From NCBI GenBank assembly GCA_029379385.1, contig CM055611.1, forward strand, positions 16,314,062-16,378,061: DNA of 64,000 bases, written 5' to 3'. Below the pieces are notes generated by a model, which had not been told where the DNA came from, did no database searches, and saw only the letters and a program-made list of their open reading frames with translations. A program made the translations under genes and the position numbers. The first letter of the stretch is position 1, and every line of letters begins with the position of its first letter. Shown piece after piece: positions 23,481 through 36,087 of this stretch. The stretch is from Quillaja saponaria. Its lineage: Eukaryota > Streptophyta > Magnoliopsida > Fabales > Quillajaceae.

Positions 23481-24264
23481 TTTTTTATTTACATGTTACT
23501 AATTAATAAAATAATTATACTTGATTAGAAATAATGATTTACTTAAGTTATTTTATGTTTTGTAAAAAAAATTAACTATTTTATTGTTAAATTATATAAA
23601 TTTATTTTAGTGATATATAACATAGGAATAAGCAAATACAATTTGATGGAAAATTTTAAATTCAACACATAAAAATGACCAATAATGTTCATAGAGTAGT
23701 AACTTAAAAACTGATAAACATCATAATCACGTTTTCTTCCTTTGTGCATGACAGCTGTGTATTAATTGGTGGGCCCATATAGGGTCACACCTATTTATTA
23801 TTTTAGAGGTCCCAAGTACGAAGAATTATCCTCTGGTCATGTATACAGTGATACAGCATATATACCCTTTTTGTTTTTTATTAGTTCAGTAGGTAAGAAC
23901 ACAATACCAATTTATTATCCACTCAGCAAATATGTATAATGGTTTTTTGTCCATAAGTAATTAGGCGTAAGACATTAAAATATATAAATAAATAAGTAAT
24001 ATATTCTTAAAAGAAAAAGAATGCAAGAATATGTAGGGTATGGTTTGGCATGTCTTAGTGTTTATATTTGCACAAATAATTTAACCCTCTCTTGTATTAT
24101 AATTGACAATATAAAACTATATAATGAAAAAAGGAAAGATAAGACAATTATATAACAACAGAATAACTATACAGTCTAATACATTATATAATCATATACT
24201 ATACAATCTTATACAATGTGCTAAAGAAGCCCATATATGTTTAGCATTGGTGTATTCCCATGAA
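23481..24264. other. No recognisable gene
   Basis: AT-rich. A less AT-rich patch at 23745-23870 (GTGGGCCCATATAGGG) has no recognised coding or RNA feature. 24100-24230 is rich in repeated TATACAATCT/ATACA words. Confidence 0.4.
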
Positions 24265-25272
24265 CCAAGTATGATTGCTCGATATTGAGTGTGGTTGATA
24301 AAGAGCCAACAAAATGAAATTTTTTGAGAATGATTTTTTATATTATTATTTTCGATATTAAAATTCAAGTGCACCTAGGATGTTCAGATTTGATATTTGA
24401 TATGAATTATTCTAATTTTGACAATTATTTTAAAAACAAATGGAGTACTTAGTCCTGGTGGGATGGATTGTATAAGGAGAATTAACTTGTTGTGCGGGCA
24501 CGGAAATGCCCAGTGGGGAGAGATACTATTGTGCGGGGCTGAGTTACTCGTTGACCATTTGTTTGTTTAATATGTTATGTGTTTAATTGTTTGTTTGTTT
24601 GTATGGTTTAATTGATATGTTTAAATTTGTGAACTACGTAAATTGTGATCGTATGATAATCATAGTTGTGTATGTGTATAAGTAAATTTAAATATGATTT
24701 TAAGCTATAATATATGTGTTGTGTAATGCTGGTACCCTTAGGGTACATGGTTTACTCACTGAGTCCTTGTGACCCACTCCTTCCTTTGTTGTCATTTTTT
24801 TTAGTTTCTAGGAAACCACCGTTAGTCGTGACAGAATTTGTTACCTACCGACTTTGCTGCGACAAGGTATATATCAGAAATAGCACATTAGGAGCGTAAG
24901 GGACAACACTTGCAGTCACTTTAGGTGTTATGCATTATTGTTAAATATATATTGAATTCACCATTGTGATTCTATGTTTTTTTAGGAGCAGAGCTCCTCC
25001 GTATGTTCTGATATTATAATTTATTGTTGACTTTGTAAACAGGTTGCTTGTATGTATTATGAGCATGTTCCATCTCACGGGGAGCCACTGCCGATATTTT
25101 CAATAATTGTTTTGTGTTAATAGTAAAGTCTGGATTTTATTTTAATTTATTTTAATAGTCTTAAATGTAATATGTTATAAATTAGAGATGCATAGTAATT
25201 GAGTATTCAGGTTTACGAGGGTATGGTTACCCACTCTTCTAACCAGTCATACTTATATTTGAGGGTGTGACA
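24265..25272 (+). mobile_element. 5' LTR of the Ty3/gypsy element, truncated at its start
   Basis: It matches the 3' part of the LTR at 29351-31920, beginning near TATGATTGCT (24268; 30917 in the partner) and ending GGGTGTGACA at 25272. Over 24481-24660 against 31121-31300 I count 8 differences in 180 bases. About 1.57 kb of the LTR start is missing, and the sequence left of 24265 is unrelated to it. The family palindrome is at 24732-24746. A primer-binding site follows four bases downstream. Confidence 0.85.
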
Positions 25273-25275
25273 AGT

Positions 25276-25287
25276 TGGTATCAAAGC
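25276..25287 (+). other. Primer-binding site of the gypsy element (initiator tRNA-Met type)
   Basis: TGGTATCAAAGC lies just after the 5' LTR end and differs at one base from TGGTATCAGAGC, the complement of the 3' end of plant initiator methionine tRNA that primes minus-strand DNA synthesis in many plant retrotransposons. Confidence 0.85.
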
Positions 25288-25555
25288 ATAGTTAGAGGTC
25301 CGTGACTGCAAGTACATGATGTCATCGCTTTGTGCACGTACGTTACTGAGGCGTATGGGGACTTAGTGATGTATTCTAATTCGTCCCGAAACTTCAAGTT
25401 ATGATTTATTTAAGGCACTGACTTTTGTATCTTATAAATGTATACTAAAATGAAGTGTATTGGTTTTAGATATAATGCGAAGGAGTGGCTGTGTTACTGG
25501 TTGAGAGGTGCAGCAGGAGGCTGGCTCCGATTAGAGATCTACTGCTCCCCAAACA

Positions 25556-28500
25556 ATGGCTGTTAGAGGTAGGGGTCGACTGAGATGCGGTAGAGACAGA
25601 AGTAGAGGGGGAGGTCAAGATAAGGCTGCTGAACCAGCTCAAGCAACGGCTTTTGGCACTGATATGGGGCGGCTGGTGCAGGGATTATACCGTGTTTAGA
25701 GGATAGTAGGTGATTTAGTTGGGATTTTGGCCCAACAGCAATAGGCTCAGCAGCAGCCACAAGTAGCTCCCTTTGTTTAGCCTCAGTAAGAGGCAAACCC
25801 TCCCGCTCCAACTCAAGATCCTTATGCTTTCTTGGAAGAGTCAGATAGATTATGTATAGCTTTGGGATGTGATCCTGCCCGTGCAGTTGAACTAGTTAGG
25901 TATCAATTATATGATGTGGCTTATGATTGGTACAGCGGCGAACCAAGCCTACTCCACTAGCATGGTTAGAGATCAACAGAGCTTTTCTAGATTTCTTTTT
26001 ACCTGAGAGTGTTCGAGACAAGCATGCTCGTGATTTTGAACAATTAGTTCAGACTAAAGGCATGTCAATAGAAAAGTATGAAACCCGATTTACTTGACTA
26101 TCTCGTTTTGCCCCGCATCTAGTAGCTACGGAGTAGATGAGAGTGAAGAGATTTGTGCATGGTTTGAAGGACTAATTATTCAGATTTATGTTCGTGTCGA
26201 ACACTACAACTTATACTCAGGCTGTTGATGTTGCCTACCGATTGGAAACTAAGATGGTGGAGAGATATTAGAATGTGAGATTCATAAGAAGGCAAGGCAG
26301 GAGGGTCCTTCAACCTCTAGAGTTAGCAGTTCATGTAGACTTGGGGGTGAATCTACCCCTGGGCAGGGTTAATTCAGAGGATGTTTTCAATCGGGTAGAT
26401 ATCAGATAAGGCGAGGTTCAGGAGCTTAGTTCTAAGGAGGATCATCTAGCAGACCCTGATCATATGAGTTTCCTATATGCTCTACTTGTGGTAATAGGCA
26501 TATTGGGCAGTATAGATTGGGGACAGGTGCATGTTTTAAATGCGGAGCAATGGACCATCGTATTAGAGACTGTCCATTGTTGAGAAGTCAATCTACTTCA
26601 GTCAGAACTTCTTCATCAGTTCAGGGTAGACCTTCATTACCTACAACACCTACGAGGCCTCCAGGGGTACGCAGTGGTTTTTTTAAGGGTTCTTCATCTC
26701 ACCATATTTTGCTTCCCTTGTGAAGAGAATATCAGAGCCTCTTGAAATCCCTTTAGAAGTCTTAACTCTGTTGGGGGAAACTATTATAGCATACTAGTAT
26801 ATACTTTCATTTGAGATTTTTGTGAATGATGATAATTATTTGGCAGACTTAATCATACTAAATATGTTAGAGTATGATGTGATTCTAGGCATGGATTGGT
26901 TGTCTAATCATCATGCTCTAGTAGATTATCAAAATAAGAGTGTTAAGTTCAATATTCTTGCCAAGTCGACTGTTATTGTTTAAGGGAATCAAAATGAAGT
27001 TCCTCGCAATCTAATTTCAGCTATTCAGGCGAGACGACTTATTAGGAATAAGTATCAAGCCTATCTAGCTTTTGTCTGGGATACTCAATTACAGTGTTCT
27101 TCTTTAGATCGTATTCTAGTGGTGAGGGAATTTTCTAATGTATTTCTTGAAGAGTTTCTTAGGCTTCCACCTGATCAGAAAATTGAATTTGGCATTGAGT
27201 TATTACTTGGCACTCAACCAATTTCTATTCCCTCTTATAGGATGGCTCCTAGCTAGCTAAGGGATCTTAAAGTACAATTGCAATATTTAGTAGATAAGGG
27301 ATTCATTCGTCCCAGTTCATCTTCTTGGGGTGCTCCGGTGTTGTTTGTTAAAAAGAATGATGGCTCGTTTAGACTGTGTATCGATTACTAGCAGTTGAAT
27401 AAGGTCACAGTAAAATACAAGTATCCTTTCCCTAGGATTGATGACTTATTTGATCAGTAGCAGGGAGTTCAATGCTTTTCTAAGATTGATCTTTGTTCAG
27501 GGTATCATCAGTTCCAAATTAAGAAAGAAGACATTTCGAAGACTACTTTTCATACTCGGTATGGGCATTATGATTTTTTAGTTATGTCTTTTGAGCTTAC
27601 TAATGTTCCTGCAGCTTTCATGGATTTGATGGATTAGGTGTTTAAGTCTTTCTTTGGACCAATTTGTTATTGTTTTCATTGATGACATTCTGGTATATTT
27701 TCGAAGTAAGGAGAAACATGGGCAGCATTTTTGTATTGTATTGCAAACATATAGGGATAATAACTTTATGCTAAATTCTTTAAGTTTGAATTTTGGTTGA
27801 ATGAGGTGACTTTTCTCGGACATGTGATTTCTAAAGAAAGAATTCGTATAGATCTTAACAAGATCGAAACAGTTTAGAATTGACCTAGACCAACAAATGT
27901 CTCTGAAAACTAAATGTGATCAAGGTGTTATTAGTGATTTCAGAGTAGATGCTGAAAGGAGTACTGAGGTATGGTGATCGGATTGTAGTGCCACATGAAT
28001 TATAGTTAAGAAGAAAGATTCTTGAAGCAACTTATTGTTCATCATATGTCATGCATTCGGGTTCTTTTAAAATGTATCAGGACTTCAGAAAATTTTATTG
28101 GTGGAAGGGTATGAAGAAAGATGTTACTGATTTTGTTTTTAGGTGCCTGATATGTCAACAGGTGAAAGCTAAACATCAGAAGCCTGCAAGGATGTTACAA
28201 AAACTGGATGTTCTGGAGTGGAAGTAGGAAAAGGTTACTATGGACTTTGTATCAGGACTTCTTAAGAGGCTTAGGGGTTTTGATTCTATTTGGGTGATTG
28301 TAGATTGTTTGACAAAGATTGCACATTTTCTTCCAGTGAAGACTACTTACTCAGCACATTAATGTGCGAAATTGTATTTGGACAAGATTGTTTCATTGCA
28401 TGGGGTACTAGTTTCTATTATTTCTGACCGGGGTGCTCAATTTACTGCTGCATTCTGGAAATCTTTTCAGGAAGCTCTGGATACTCAGTTATTGTTTAGT

Positions 28501-29279
28501 ATAGCTTTTCATCCTCAAATGGATAGGCAATCCAAGAGAACTATACAAACTTTAGAGGATATGTTACGAGCCTGTGTGATAAATTTTGAAAGTAGTTAGG
28601 ATAAACATCTTCCACTAATGGAGTTTGCTTATAATAATAGCTATCACAGTAGCATTTAGATGGCACCATTTGAAGCATTATATGATAGGAAGTGTCGATC
28701 TCCAATGGGATGGTTTAAGACCGGTGAGTATCAGTTGTTGGGGCCAAAATTAATTCAGGATGCTGTAGAGAAAGTTCAAGTGATTCATGATAGATTACAG
28801 ACAGCTCAGAGCCGAGAGAAGTCATATGCTGATATTCGTAAAAGACAATTAGAATTTAAAGTGGGTGATCACGTATTCTTAAAGGTTTCTCCTTTTAAAG
28901 GCACTATGAGATTTGGTAAGAAAGGTAAGCTATGCCCAAGATTTATTGAGCCTTTTCAAATTCTGGACAGGGTTGGAACAATAGTATACAAGCTGGCATT
29001 ACCCCTGAATTTGGATAGGTGCATTCAGTATTTCATGTATCAATGCTTTGAAAGTATTTTCCAGATGAATCTCATATTTTACAAATTCAGAAGGTGCAAG
29101 TCAACAAGGACCTGACATACGAGGAGCAACCAGTGAAAATCGTTGATAGACAAGTCCATAAACTTCAATCGAAGATTATTCATTCGGTAAAAGTTTTATG
29201 GCACTATCATAGGGAAGGTGAAGCCACTAGGGAATTTGAGTGTGAAATGAGACAACAATATCTGTATTTATTTGAATAA
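25556..29279 (+). pseudogene. Ty3/gypsy gag-pol relic (probably Tekay/Del-type chromovirus)
   Basis: Damaged gag starts at ATG 25556 (MAVRGRGRLR...). A zinc knuckle CFKCGAMDHRIRDC is in the open frame 26517-26723. Protease: LEYDVILGMDWLSNHHALVD near 26866-26925. Reverse transcriptase: [20 protein letters not shown] near 27293, [15 protein letters not shown], and FIDDIL near 27675 after a frameshift. RNase H is absent: after PRPTNVSEN (27900) the sequence passes within about 50 bases to the pre-integrase region. Integrase: H2C2 zinc finger near 28050-28165 (HSGSFKMYQDFRKFYWWKG ... RCLICQQ), then the catalytic core ([28 protein letters not shown]), and a C-terminus with GDHVFLKVSPFKG. The last frame, 29094-29279 (DLTYEEQPVKIVDR ... 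VKVLWHYH), is in a chromodomain-like position. Nine in-frame stops in RT-integrase, seven of them TAG, plus frameshifts: inactive. Confidence 0.92.
27895..27950 (+). other. Internal deletion junction removing RNase H
   Basis: Upstream reads as the end of reverse transcriptase (NxPRPTNVSE). Within about 50 bases the reading is the region just before integrase (GVLRYGDRIVVP, from 27949). In intact elements of this type several hundred codons with RNase H lie between these two points. Confidence 0.75.
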
Positions 29280-29338
29280 TCTAGGTAAACGATATACCCT
29301 TATCACTCTCCATTTGAAATTCGGGACGAATTTCTTTT

Positions 29339-29350
29339 AAGGGAGGAGAC
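29339..29350 (+). other. Polypurine tract of the gypsy element
   Basis: AAGGGAGGAGAC lies immediately before the 3' LTR start (TGTTAGAACCCG). It is the expected plus-strand primer site for reverse transcription. Confidence 0.85.
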
Positions 29351-31920
29351 TGTTAGAACCCGATTATCTAGCTTATATTTTGGGATGTTGTACGCAAACT
29401 ATTATGATTATGTAAATCATGAATTTTCATGAGATAAGTTAAAATAAGATAATAATTTTATATATATATATAGGTCATTTAATGCTTACGTAAATTAAAA
29501 TTTAAAACAAATAAAATTGAATGCATATGTGAATGCATGTAAATATTCTTATTTTATAATGAGTTGGAGTGAACGGATAGTCTATTTTATAAAAAAAATT
29601 TGGAAATTATGTAAATTATATCTATACAAATAATTAGAAGTAGAATTAATTTACACCACTTATTAATTACATAACCAATCATGCACCTACATATCATTAT
29701 TATTATAGCTTTGTCTTGTAGCCAAACTCATCAACTAATTTTGATGGATATTTTTTCTTTACTTCTTTCTCTCGACTAGCCCTTTTAACTCCTCTGTTCT
29801 TCCAAATTGCACTACCAAGCTTCCTTAGATTAATAGTGTGAAATTCTCTTGGGTTAAGTAAGTTCAAGGTATGAGTTAACCTTTTTCCCCTTTCTTTATT
29901 TTAAGGTGCATGCTATTTTGTTCCTCTTGTGCCGTGTATATAGCTGTATGTGCCACAAAAATGGGTTCGTGTTATGGTTTCTTGGTTGTGAACTTAAGGA
30001 ATCTTAGGTGGGAGTGTGTAGCCGTGGAATTCATGGGAAAGGGTGAAGGGTGAGATGGTTGGCGACTGTGACAGGGATGAATTTATGCCTTGTTTTCTGA
30101 TTGTGTAACCGAATAAAAGTGGTGCAAACGGTAGTGTTTCTGCCTTGTGTGATCATGTCCCTGGTTGACAGCTTCAAGTAGTTCATAGATGGGTAGAAGA
30201 TGGACAGCAAGCTACTACCATGAGTGTGCCGTGAGAATAGGTGCAAGCAAATTTTTTTATCATGTGATTTCAAAGCTTTAACCGAATGAAAGTTGATAAT
30301 TTAAAATAAATTATTGTTGAATTCTTTATTTAAGTATGTAAATGATAAATCCTTTAAGTTTAATTAGAAAAGTAGACTATATACATTTTGTTGGTAAAAT
30401 GGGTAACTTGAGAACATGAAAGTTGATTAAAATAATTCTTAAATTAATAATTGGAGGATAGGTGCAAGTAAATGGATAAATTATATGTAATTTCTTGATG
30501 TATTTATAATTAGTAGAATTGGAAGCTAAGATTCGAACATGTCAATTAAGATTAGCATGACTAAATGTACCAAATTTTAGATAATTTAAGGTTCAATGTT
30601 GCAAATATGTATAAGTGTAATCGAGAAGTTTAAGTACTTAGGATTTATTGATTAAATTATTAAGTAGAAAACTGTGACAATGAAGTTAATAAACTAAGCA
30701 ATATATATGAGTTGGTGATTTTCAGCTCCGAAGCGTACGGAGGATATTTCGACACCCTCACAGGCTAGGCGAACTTACAAACCCCATCTTTGAGCCTTGT
30801 GTGCGAATTATGTGCCTTATGGTTGCCGAATTATTATGTGCAATTATGTGTATATTTAATTTGATGTATTATGTTGAGAAATATGCAAGTATGTTATTTC
30901 AGCGATTTAATTGAAGTATGATTGCTTGTTTGTGGTTAATAAGGGCTAACAAAATGAAATTTTCTGAGAATGATTTTTTTTCAATTATTATTTCTGAAAT
31001 TAAAATCCAAGTGCACCTAGGATGTTCGGATTTAATATTTGATATGAGTTATTATAATTCAGACAATTATTTTAAAAGCAAATGTAGTGTTCTGCCCCAG
31101 TGGGATGGATTATATACGGAGAATTAACTTGTTGTGCAGGCACGGAAATGCCTAGTGGGGAGAGATACTATTGTGCGGGGCTGAGTTACTCGTTGACCAT
31201 TTGTTTGTTTAATATGTTGTGTCTTTAATTGTTTGTTTGTTTGTATGGTTTAATTGATATGTTAAAATTTGTGAACTACATAAATTGTAATCATATGATA
31301 ATCATAGTTGTGTACGTGTATAAGTAAATTTAAATACGATTTTAAGCTATGATATATGTGTTGTGTGATGTTGGTACCCTTAGGGTACATGGTTTGCTCA
31401 CTGACCTTGTGACTCACTCATTCCTTTGTTGTCATTTTTTTTAGTTTTCAGGAAACCACCGTTAGCCGCGATAGAATTTGCTACCTGCCGACTTTGCTGC
31501 GGCAAGGTATATCTTGGAAGTAGCACACTTGGAGTGTAAGGGACAACACTTGTAGTCACTTTAGGTGTTATGCTTTATTGTTAGATATATATTGAATTCA
31601 CCATGGTGATTCCATATTTTGTTAGGAGCAGAGCTTCTCCGTATGTTCCGATATATAATTTATTGTTGACTTTGTAAACAGGTTGCTTGTATGTATTATG
31701 GGCATGTTCCATCTTACGGGGAGCCACTGCCGATATTTTCAATAATTGTTTTGTGTTTTATAGTCGAGTTCGGATTTTTATTTTAATTTAGTAATATTTT
31801 AATAGTCTTAACTGTAATATGTTTATAAGTTAGAGATGCACAATACTTGAGTATTCAAGGTTACGGGGGTATGGTTACCTATTCTTCTAACCAGTTATAC
31901 CTATATTTGAGGGTGTGGTA
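29351..31920 (+). mobile_element. 3' LTR of the Ty3/gypsy element, 2.57 kb
   Basis: It opens TGTTAGAACCCGATTATC right after the polypurine tract and closes GGGTGTGGTA (GGGTGTGACA in the 5' copy). The section from about 30917 matches the 5' LTR at 24265-25272. Conserved family motifs: GTGCACCTAGGATGTTCGG near 31011, palindrome GTACC-N5-GGTAC at 31374-31388, and GGAGCAGAGC near 31625. Because the 5' LTR start is missing, a target duplication cannot be checked. No coding region is supported inside it. Confidence 0.88.
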
Positions 31921-32099
31921 TATTTATTAGTTATTTAATAAAACATTTAAGAGAATTTAAATATCAATTTGTGTATAGAAGTTAAACTACATAAGTCTCT
32001 TTAGTTATATGCTAAATTAGAAAATGTGAAAGTTAAATAAATTAATGTTGAAATATAAAATTTGAATTTTTAAATAAATTAAGATTATAGGATTATGTT
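31921..32099. other. LTR-like AT-rich sequence of uncertain ownership
   Basis: It follows the gypsy 3' LTR without a visible boundary to the next LTR-like block and has words similar to 30350-30480. It probably belongs to the LTR that ends at 33554. Confidence 0.4.
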
Positions 32100-33554
32100 A
32101 ACTAGGTTGGAAAGTGTGCATGTACATCAATTCATATACATGACTTAAGGTAAATTATGTATAAGAGTTGATTAATATAGGTTTTATTAGTTAATTAGTT
32201 AAATAGGAACAATGGAATTGGGCGATGTAAAAGTTAAATTTGAAATTTTTAGGTGTATGTAGAAATATATATTTGTACCTATTCAAGGGAATTAAATATC
32301 TTTTAAGATATTCTATAAGGGTTTAAGAGGAATTTGTTTCAATTTTATATATACATAGAATTGGGGACTCGTGACATTAACTGTAAAATGACTATTTTAA
32401 ATAATATATGTGTTTATTATTTTTAGCTCTGAATCGAGTCGAGAATATTCAGACATCCTCGCATCCCAGGTGAAGTGACGACTCACATCTTTAAACTTAG
32501 TAAGTGAATTACGTGCACTTTGGTTGCTAGATAATTATGTGAAATAATTAATGTGAATTTGAGTAATTGAATTATGTTTGATGTTTGAAATTGGTTGTAG
32601 CTGATAAAGGCCAACAAAGTAAGATTTTATGAGAAATAATTTTTATCTCTGAAATTGAAATCCAGGTGTACCTGGGATATTCTTATTTGAAAATTCTAAG
32701 ATATTCTGATTCTGATAAATGTTTTAAAAAATAAAATTGAGTGCTTAGTCCATGTAGGGTGGACTATGTACGGAGATTAATCTGTTGTGTGGGCGCATAA
32801 ATGCCCGGCAAGGGGTGATACTGTTGTTCAAGGCTAAGTTACTTGTTGGCCCTTTATTTGCTTTGTATGCTTTGATTGCGTTGTTTGGAATGATAAACTT
32901 TGGATATTGAATTTGACTTGTATATATTGTGAAACAAGTGAATCGTGACTTTATTACAATTACTACATAAGATTAAATAATGATATGTGTTATTATATGT
33001 TGGTTAATGCTGGTACCCTCAGGGTACGTGATTTGCTTACTGAGTTCATGTAACTCACACCTATCTTTGTTATATATATATTTTTTTTAGTATCAAGAAA
33101 ACACAGTTCGTTGTGTTAGGATTTGCTACCTTTCTACACTATTACAGCAAGGTATATCTCGGAGTCACATACTTGAAGCTGATAAAGCGACACTTGCAAT
33201 CATTTTAGGTATCATGCATTGTTGTGTATATTGAGTTAACTGTGGTAACTTAATGTGTTATTAGGAGCAGAGTTTCTTTGAGTACTTTGATAGTATGGTT
33301 TACTGGTGAATTGTACCAGGTTATTAGAGCATATACTATTAGGCATATTAAACTTTATGGAGAATTTTTGCCGAATTTTTAGTAAATATTTATGTTTCAT
33401 AACCAATGACTTTATTTTAGTTCAGTAAAGTTTTCTTGGTCTTAACTATAATTTGTTTAAGAGTCATTTATGTTCTGTCGTTGTGGATTCAAAGTTACAG
33501 AGGTTTGATTATCCATTTCTTCAACCAGTTATATCTTTACATGAGGGAGTAACA
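32100..33554 (+). mobile_element. LTR fragment (LTR6), same family as the gypsy LTR
   Basis: Landmarks in family order: TTTTAGCTCTGAATCG near 32425, GCTGATAAAGGCCAACAAAG near 32600, CAGGTGTACCTGGGATATTC near 32665, GGACTATGTACGGAGATTAA near 32761, palindrome GTACC-N5-GGTAC at 33013-33027, GGAGCAGAGTTTC near 33264, and an end at GGGAGTAACA (33545-33554), a decayed GGGTGTGACA. The left limit is unclear. It may be the remains of an older LTR into which, or beside which, the gypsy element inserted. Confidence 0.7.
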
Positions 33555-33884
33555 ACATAAAGTAAAATATACTTTACTTTTAGGATAAATTATACTTTTC
33601 ATTTTTATAATTTACTTGAAAAATCAATTTCTTCGCTATAATTTAAAAAATTTCAGTTTCATTGTTAAAATTTCAAAAAACGGTAAGTTACATCCTACTG
33701 TGACAGCACATCCAACTTCTGTTAATATCATCTTACATAGACAGACTGAAGTCTTGTGGATATCTTACTTGGACAACGAATGAGCAATAAATTGCCACTT
33801 GGCATATGTAATTAAAAAAATAAAATATTTAAAAAAAAAAAGTAAAACTTATTATTTAAAAAAAAGAAGAAAAGATTAATTACA
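33555..33884. other. Possible single end of a Mutator-like element
   Basis: The text near 33587-33690 (AAATTATACTTTTCATTTTT, ATAATTTACTTGAAAAATCA) resembles the ends of plant Mutator-like elements, such as the one at 51938 here, but I found no inverted partner and no target duplication. Treat as a weak suggestion. Confidence 0.25.
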
Positions 33885-34180
33885 AAATAAAGCCTAATCC
33901 TTTATCTCTCTTCCTCACCAGCAGCAGCCAACTCATAACCACCACGATTTACCCTTCTGCTATATACACTCCACCTCTACCTCCACTATTGAGGTAACCC
34001 ATTCACTGCCATGGCTAATTAACCACTGGCACTATTGTCACCATCGTTTTACCAAAATAAAGCTTCTTCCTTTCTCTCACTTCCTCACCACCATCAATTA
34101 ATTCATAACCACCACCATAACTCCATAACCAATATTTCGCCATCTGCCTTATGTACACTCCACCACTATTTGTCCGGTTG
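33885..34180. repeat. Imperfect tandem duplication of about 160 bp, CCA-rich
   Basis: CAAAATAAAGCCTAATCC...TCTTCCTCACCAGCAGC...CAACTCATAACCACCAC at 33885-33945 is repeated in modified form at 34053-34115 (CAAAATAAAGCTTCTTCC, TTCCTCACCACCATC, TAATTCATAACCACCACC). No coding function is supported. Confidence 0.65.
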
Positions 34181-34269
34181 ATTAAATTTATGATGCAATA
34201 ATTTGAGAAGCCAACAATTCCCTCAACCCCAACAACAAGCACATATCTAAAATTCATTCAAAATATCCA

Positions 34270-34580
34270 ACCCAAATTGTTATGAGCATATCCATGCTTT
34301 TATTGCCTGTCACTAGCTACTAGTAAAGTTAGTTAGTAAGAATAAATTCGTTTGTCAAATTATTAACATTGTCACTAGTACTAAAGTTATGTGCAACCAC
34401 TTTGGACCTACAATTATTTGTTTGTATATGAGCATTTGTAGCCCTATATTATGTAACAAGACAATTGAATAACACATAAGTCACGTGGAAAAACTTATTC
34501 AATTGATAATTTGTATTGTAAATTTTCTGAGCAGGAGATATGTGGTAGTTATTTAAGTGACACCACAACCATTAATAGAT
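34270..34580 (+). repeat. Dispersed copy of the 438 bp repeat
   Basis: In order: GAGCATATCCATGCTTTTAT, CACTTTGGACCTACAATTAT, GAGCATTTGTAGCCCTA, ATGTAACAAGACAATTGA, AAGTCACGTGG, TTATTCAATTGATAATT and GTGGTAGTTATTTAAGTGAC. It matches both 18276-18480 and the tandem array at 57712-61372. Confidence 0.75.
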
Positions 34581-35732
34581 GAGAAAAAAAAAATCTTAAA
34601 TATTAATTAATATTTTTAGTAAAGATTATCATTATCCAATCTTCTCCAATCACGCGAGATTTTACTAATGTTATTTGCGTACAACAACAAATTTCTTGTC
34701 ACTAGTGGAGAGAACATGAACGAAAGACGCCCTTACTATATATCACTGTGAATCAATGTTAACTTCTTGACTAGAATTTTCATATTAATTAATATTTGAA
34801 ATATAGATAACTTCTTAATTACTATATATAAATTAAAATATATCTAAGTTCATTTTTATCTTTTTATGTATTATATGTTCTTAATTTTATTAGAACGGCC
34901 AAGGTAAAAGCAAGAAGGTTTAATTATTATTTTGATCTTTTAAAATTATTTTGATCTTTTAAAATTATTTTAATTTTTAATTCAATCATTTGTGATTTTT
35001 TCTAATTAATTTTATCCTTTAGTATTAAGAATTTCTCAATAAATTTCATTTTCCTATCCACATGTTATATATAAATGAAATAATCTTACTTAACGTAGAA
35101 ATAATCTTACCTGAAGTAAAAATAATGACATGTCAAAATTCATTTTAGGACTTGAAAAATATTTTCAGTGATCTAACAAGAAGATATGTAGAATTCTTTT
35201 ATTATACATGAAATGTTACTTCACTCACAATTTTTGAATCCTAAAACAAAGTTAACCAAAAAAATTATTAGATGACCGAAATGAAAACAAAAATAATCTT
35301 GAGTAGGGCTGGAATTCAAATTGAATAATACACTATTCGAATTCGAATACAATCTCGAATATTCAAATCTGAATAAAATTCCAAACTCGAATTTGAATCA
35401 AAATTTTAAATATTCAAACTTTTTAGTGTAATTTGGTAGTAAAAGGTTTAGATTTTTAATTAAATATAATAAAAATATATTATTTTGAATATTAATTAAA
35501 ATATAAATACTATATCAAATTATTTGTCTAATCTCTGATACTAACTTTAATCAAATGACGATTTTGTATTATATGTGAATGAATTGATTTGATTATATTT
35601 AGAAAGCCTCTACATATAAGCTAGCTACTTGATAGTTGACTACATATTGAACTTAACCTAGAATAAATCTAAGTACAATTGAGTAAAATCCCTCCTAAGA
35701 TCAAGCTAATAATATAAGATTAAATCAAGAAG
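34581..35732. other. AT-rich spacer, partly duplicated at 18480-18920
   Basis: No gene recognised. 34890-35440 repeats the layout of 18500-18850: TAGAACGGCCAAGGTAAAAGCA, AATTCAATCATTTGTG, TTTTTGAATCCTAAAAC, AATAATCTTGAGTAGGGCTG, and a run of AATTCGAATAC/ATTCGAAT words. Confidence 0.6.
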
Positions 35733-36078
35733 AGTGATTTACTCTGACTTTGAGTAACATAAAGTGTACATCATCTCCATTGTCCTATTCTGCCAATCCA
35801 ATACTGCTTGAACTGATGCACTTTCTGGGATACCATCTGGCCATATTGGGACCACAACATACACAATGAACTTTTCCCCTATTTCAATTTTACTAACAAT
35901 TTTAAGTGAGAGTTCTTTTGGAATTAGATGCAATGCACCAATATCCTCAAGCTTAATACCATCTGCGCTCAAGCAAAGGAGCTGCCTAAGAAATACTGAT
36001 TTTCTATATAGATGAAATTCTTTGCTCGTTGTATAGCATTAATATAATCATCCAGAATGCTTCGATCAATGATATTAT
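35733..36078 (-). pseudogene. PLD: Phospholipase D alpha fragment, left arm of the second inverted pair
   Basis: On the minus strand, from 36078, the reading is [20 protein letters not shown] then [13 protein letters not shown], a frameshift, then the 77-residue open frame 35972-35739: [65 protein letters not shown]. This is plant phospholipase D alpha, between the two HKD motifs. After MEMMY it runs into unrelated codons and a stop at 35739. It faces the plus-strand fragment at 36088-36895, of which it covers the middle part. Confidence 0.9.
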
Positions 36079-36087
36079 CCTCAAATT

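Noticed and set aside
25563..25811. 82-codon minus-strand frame
   Set aside because: Antisense shadow of the gypsy gag start.
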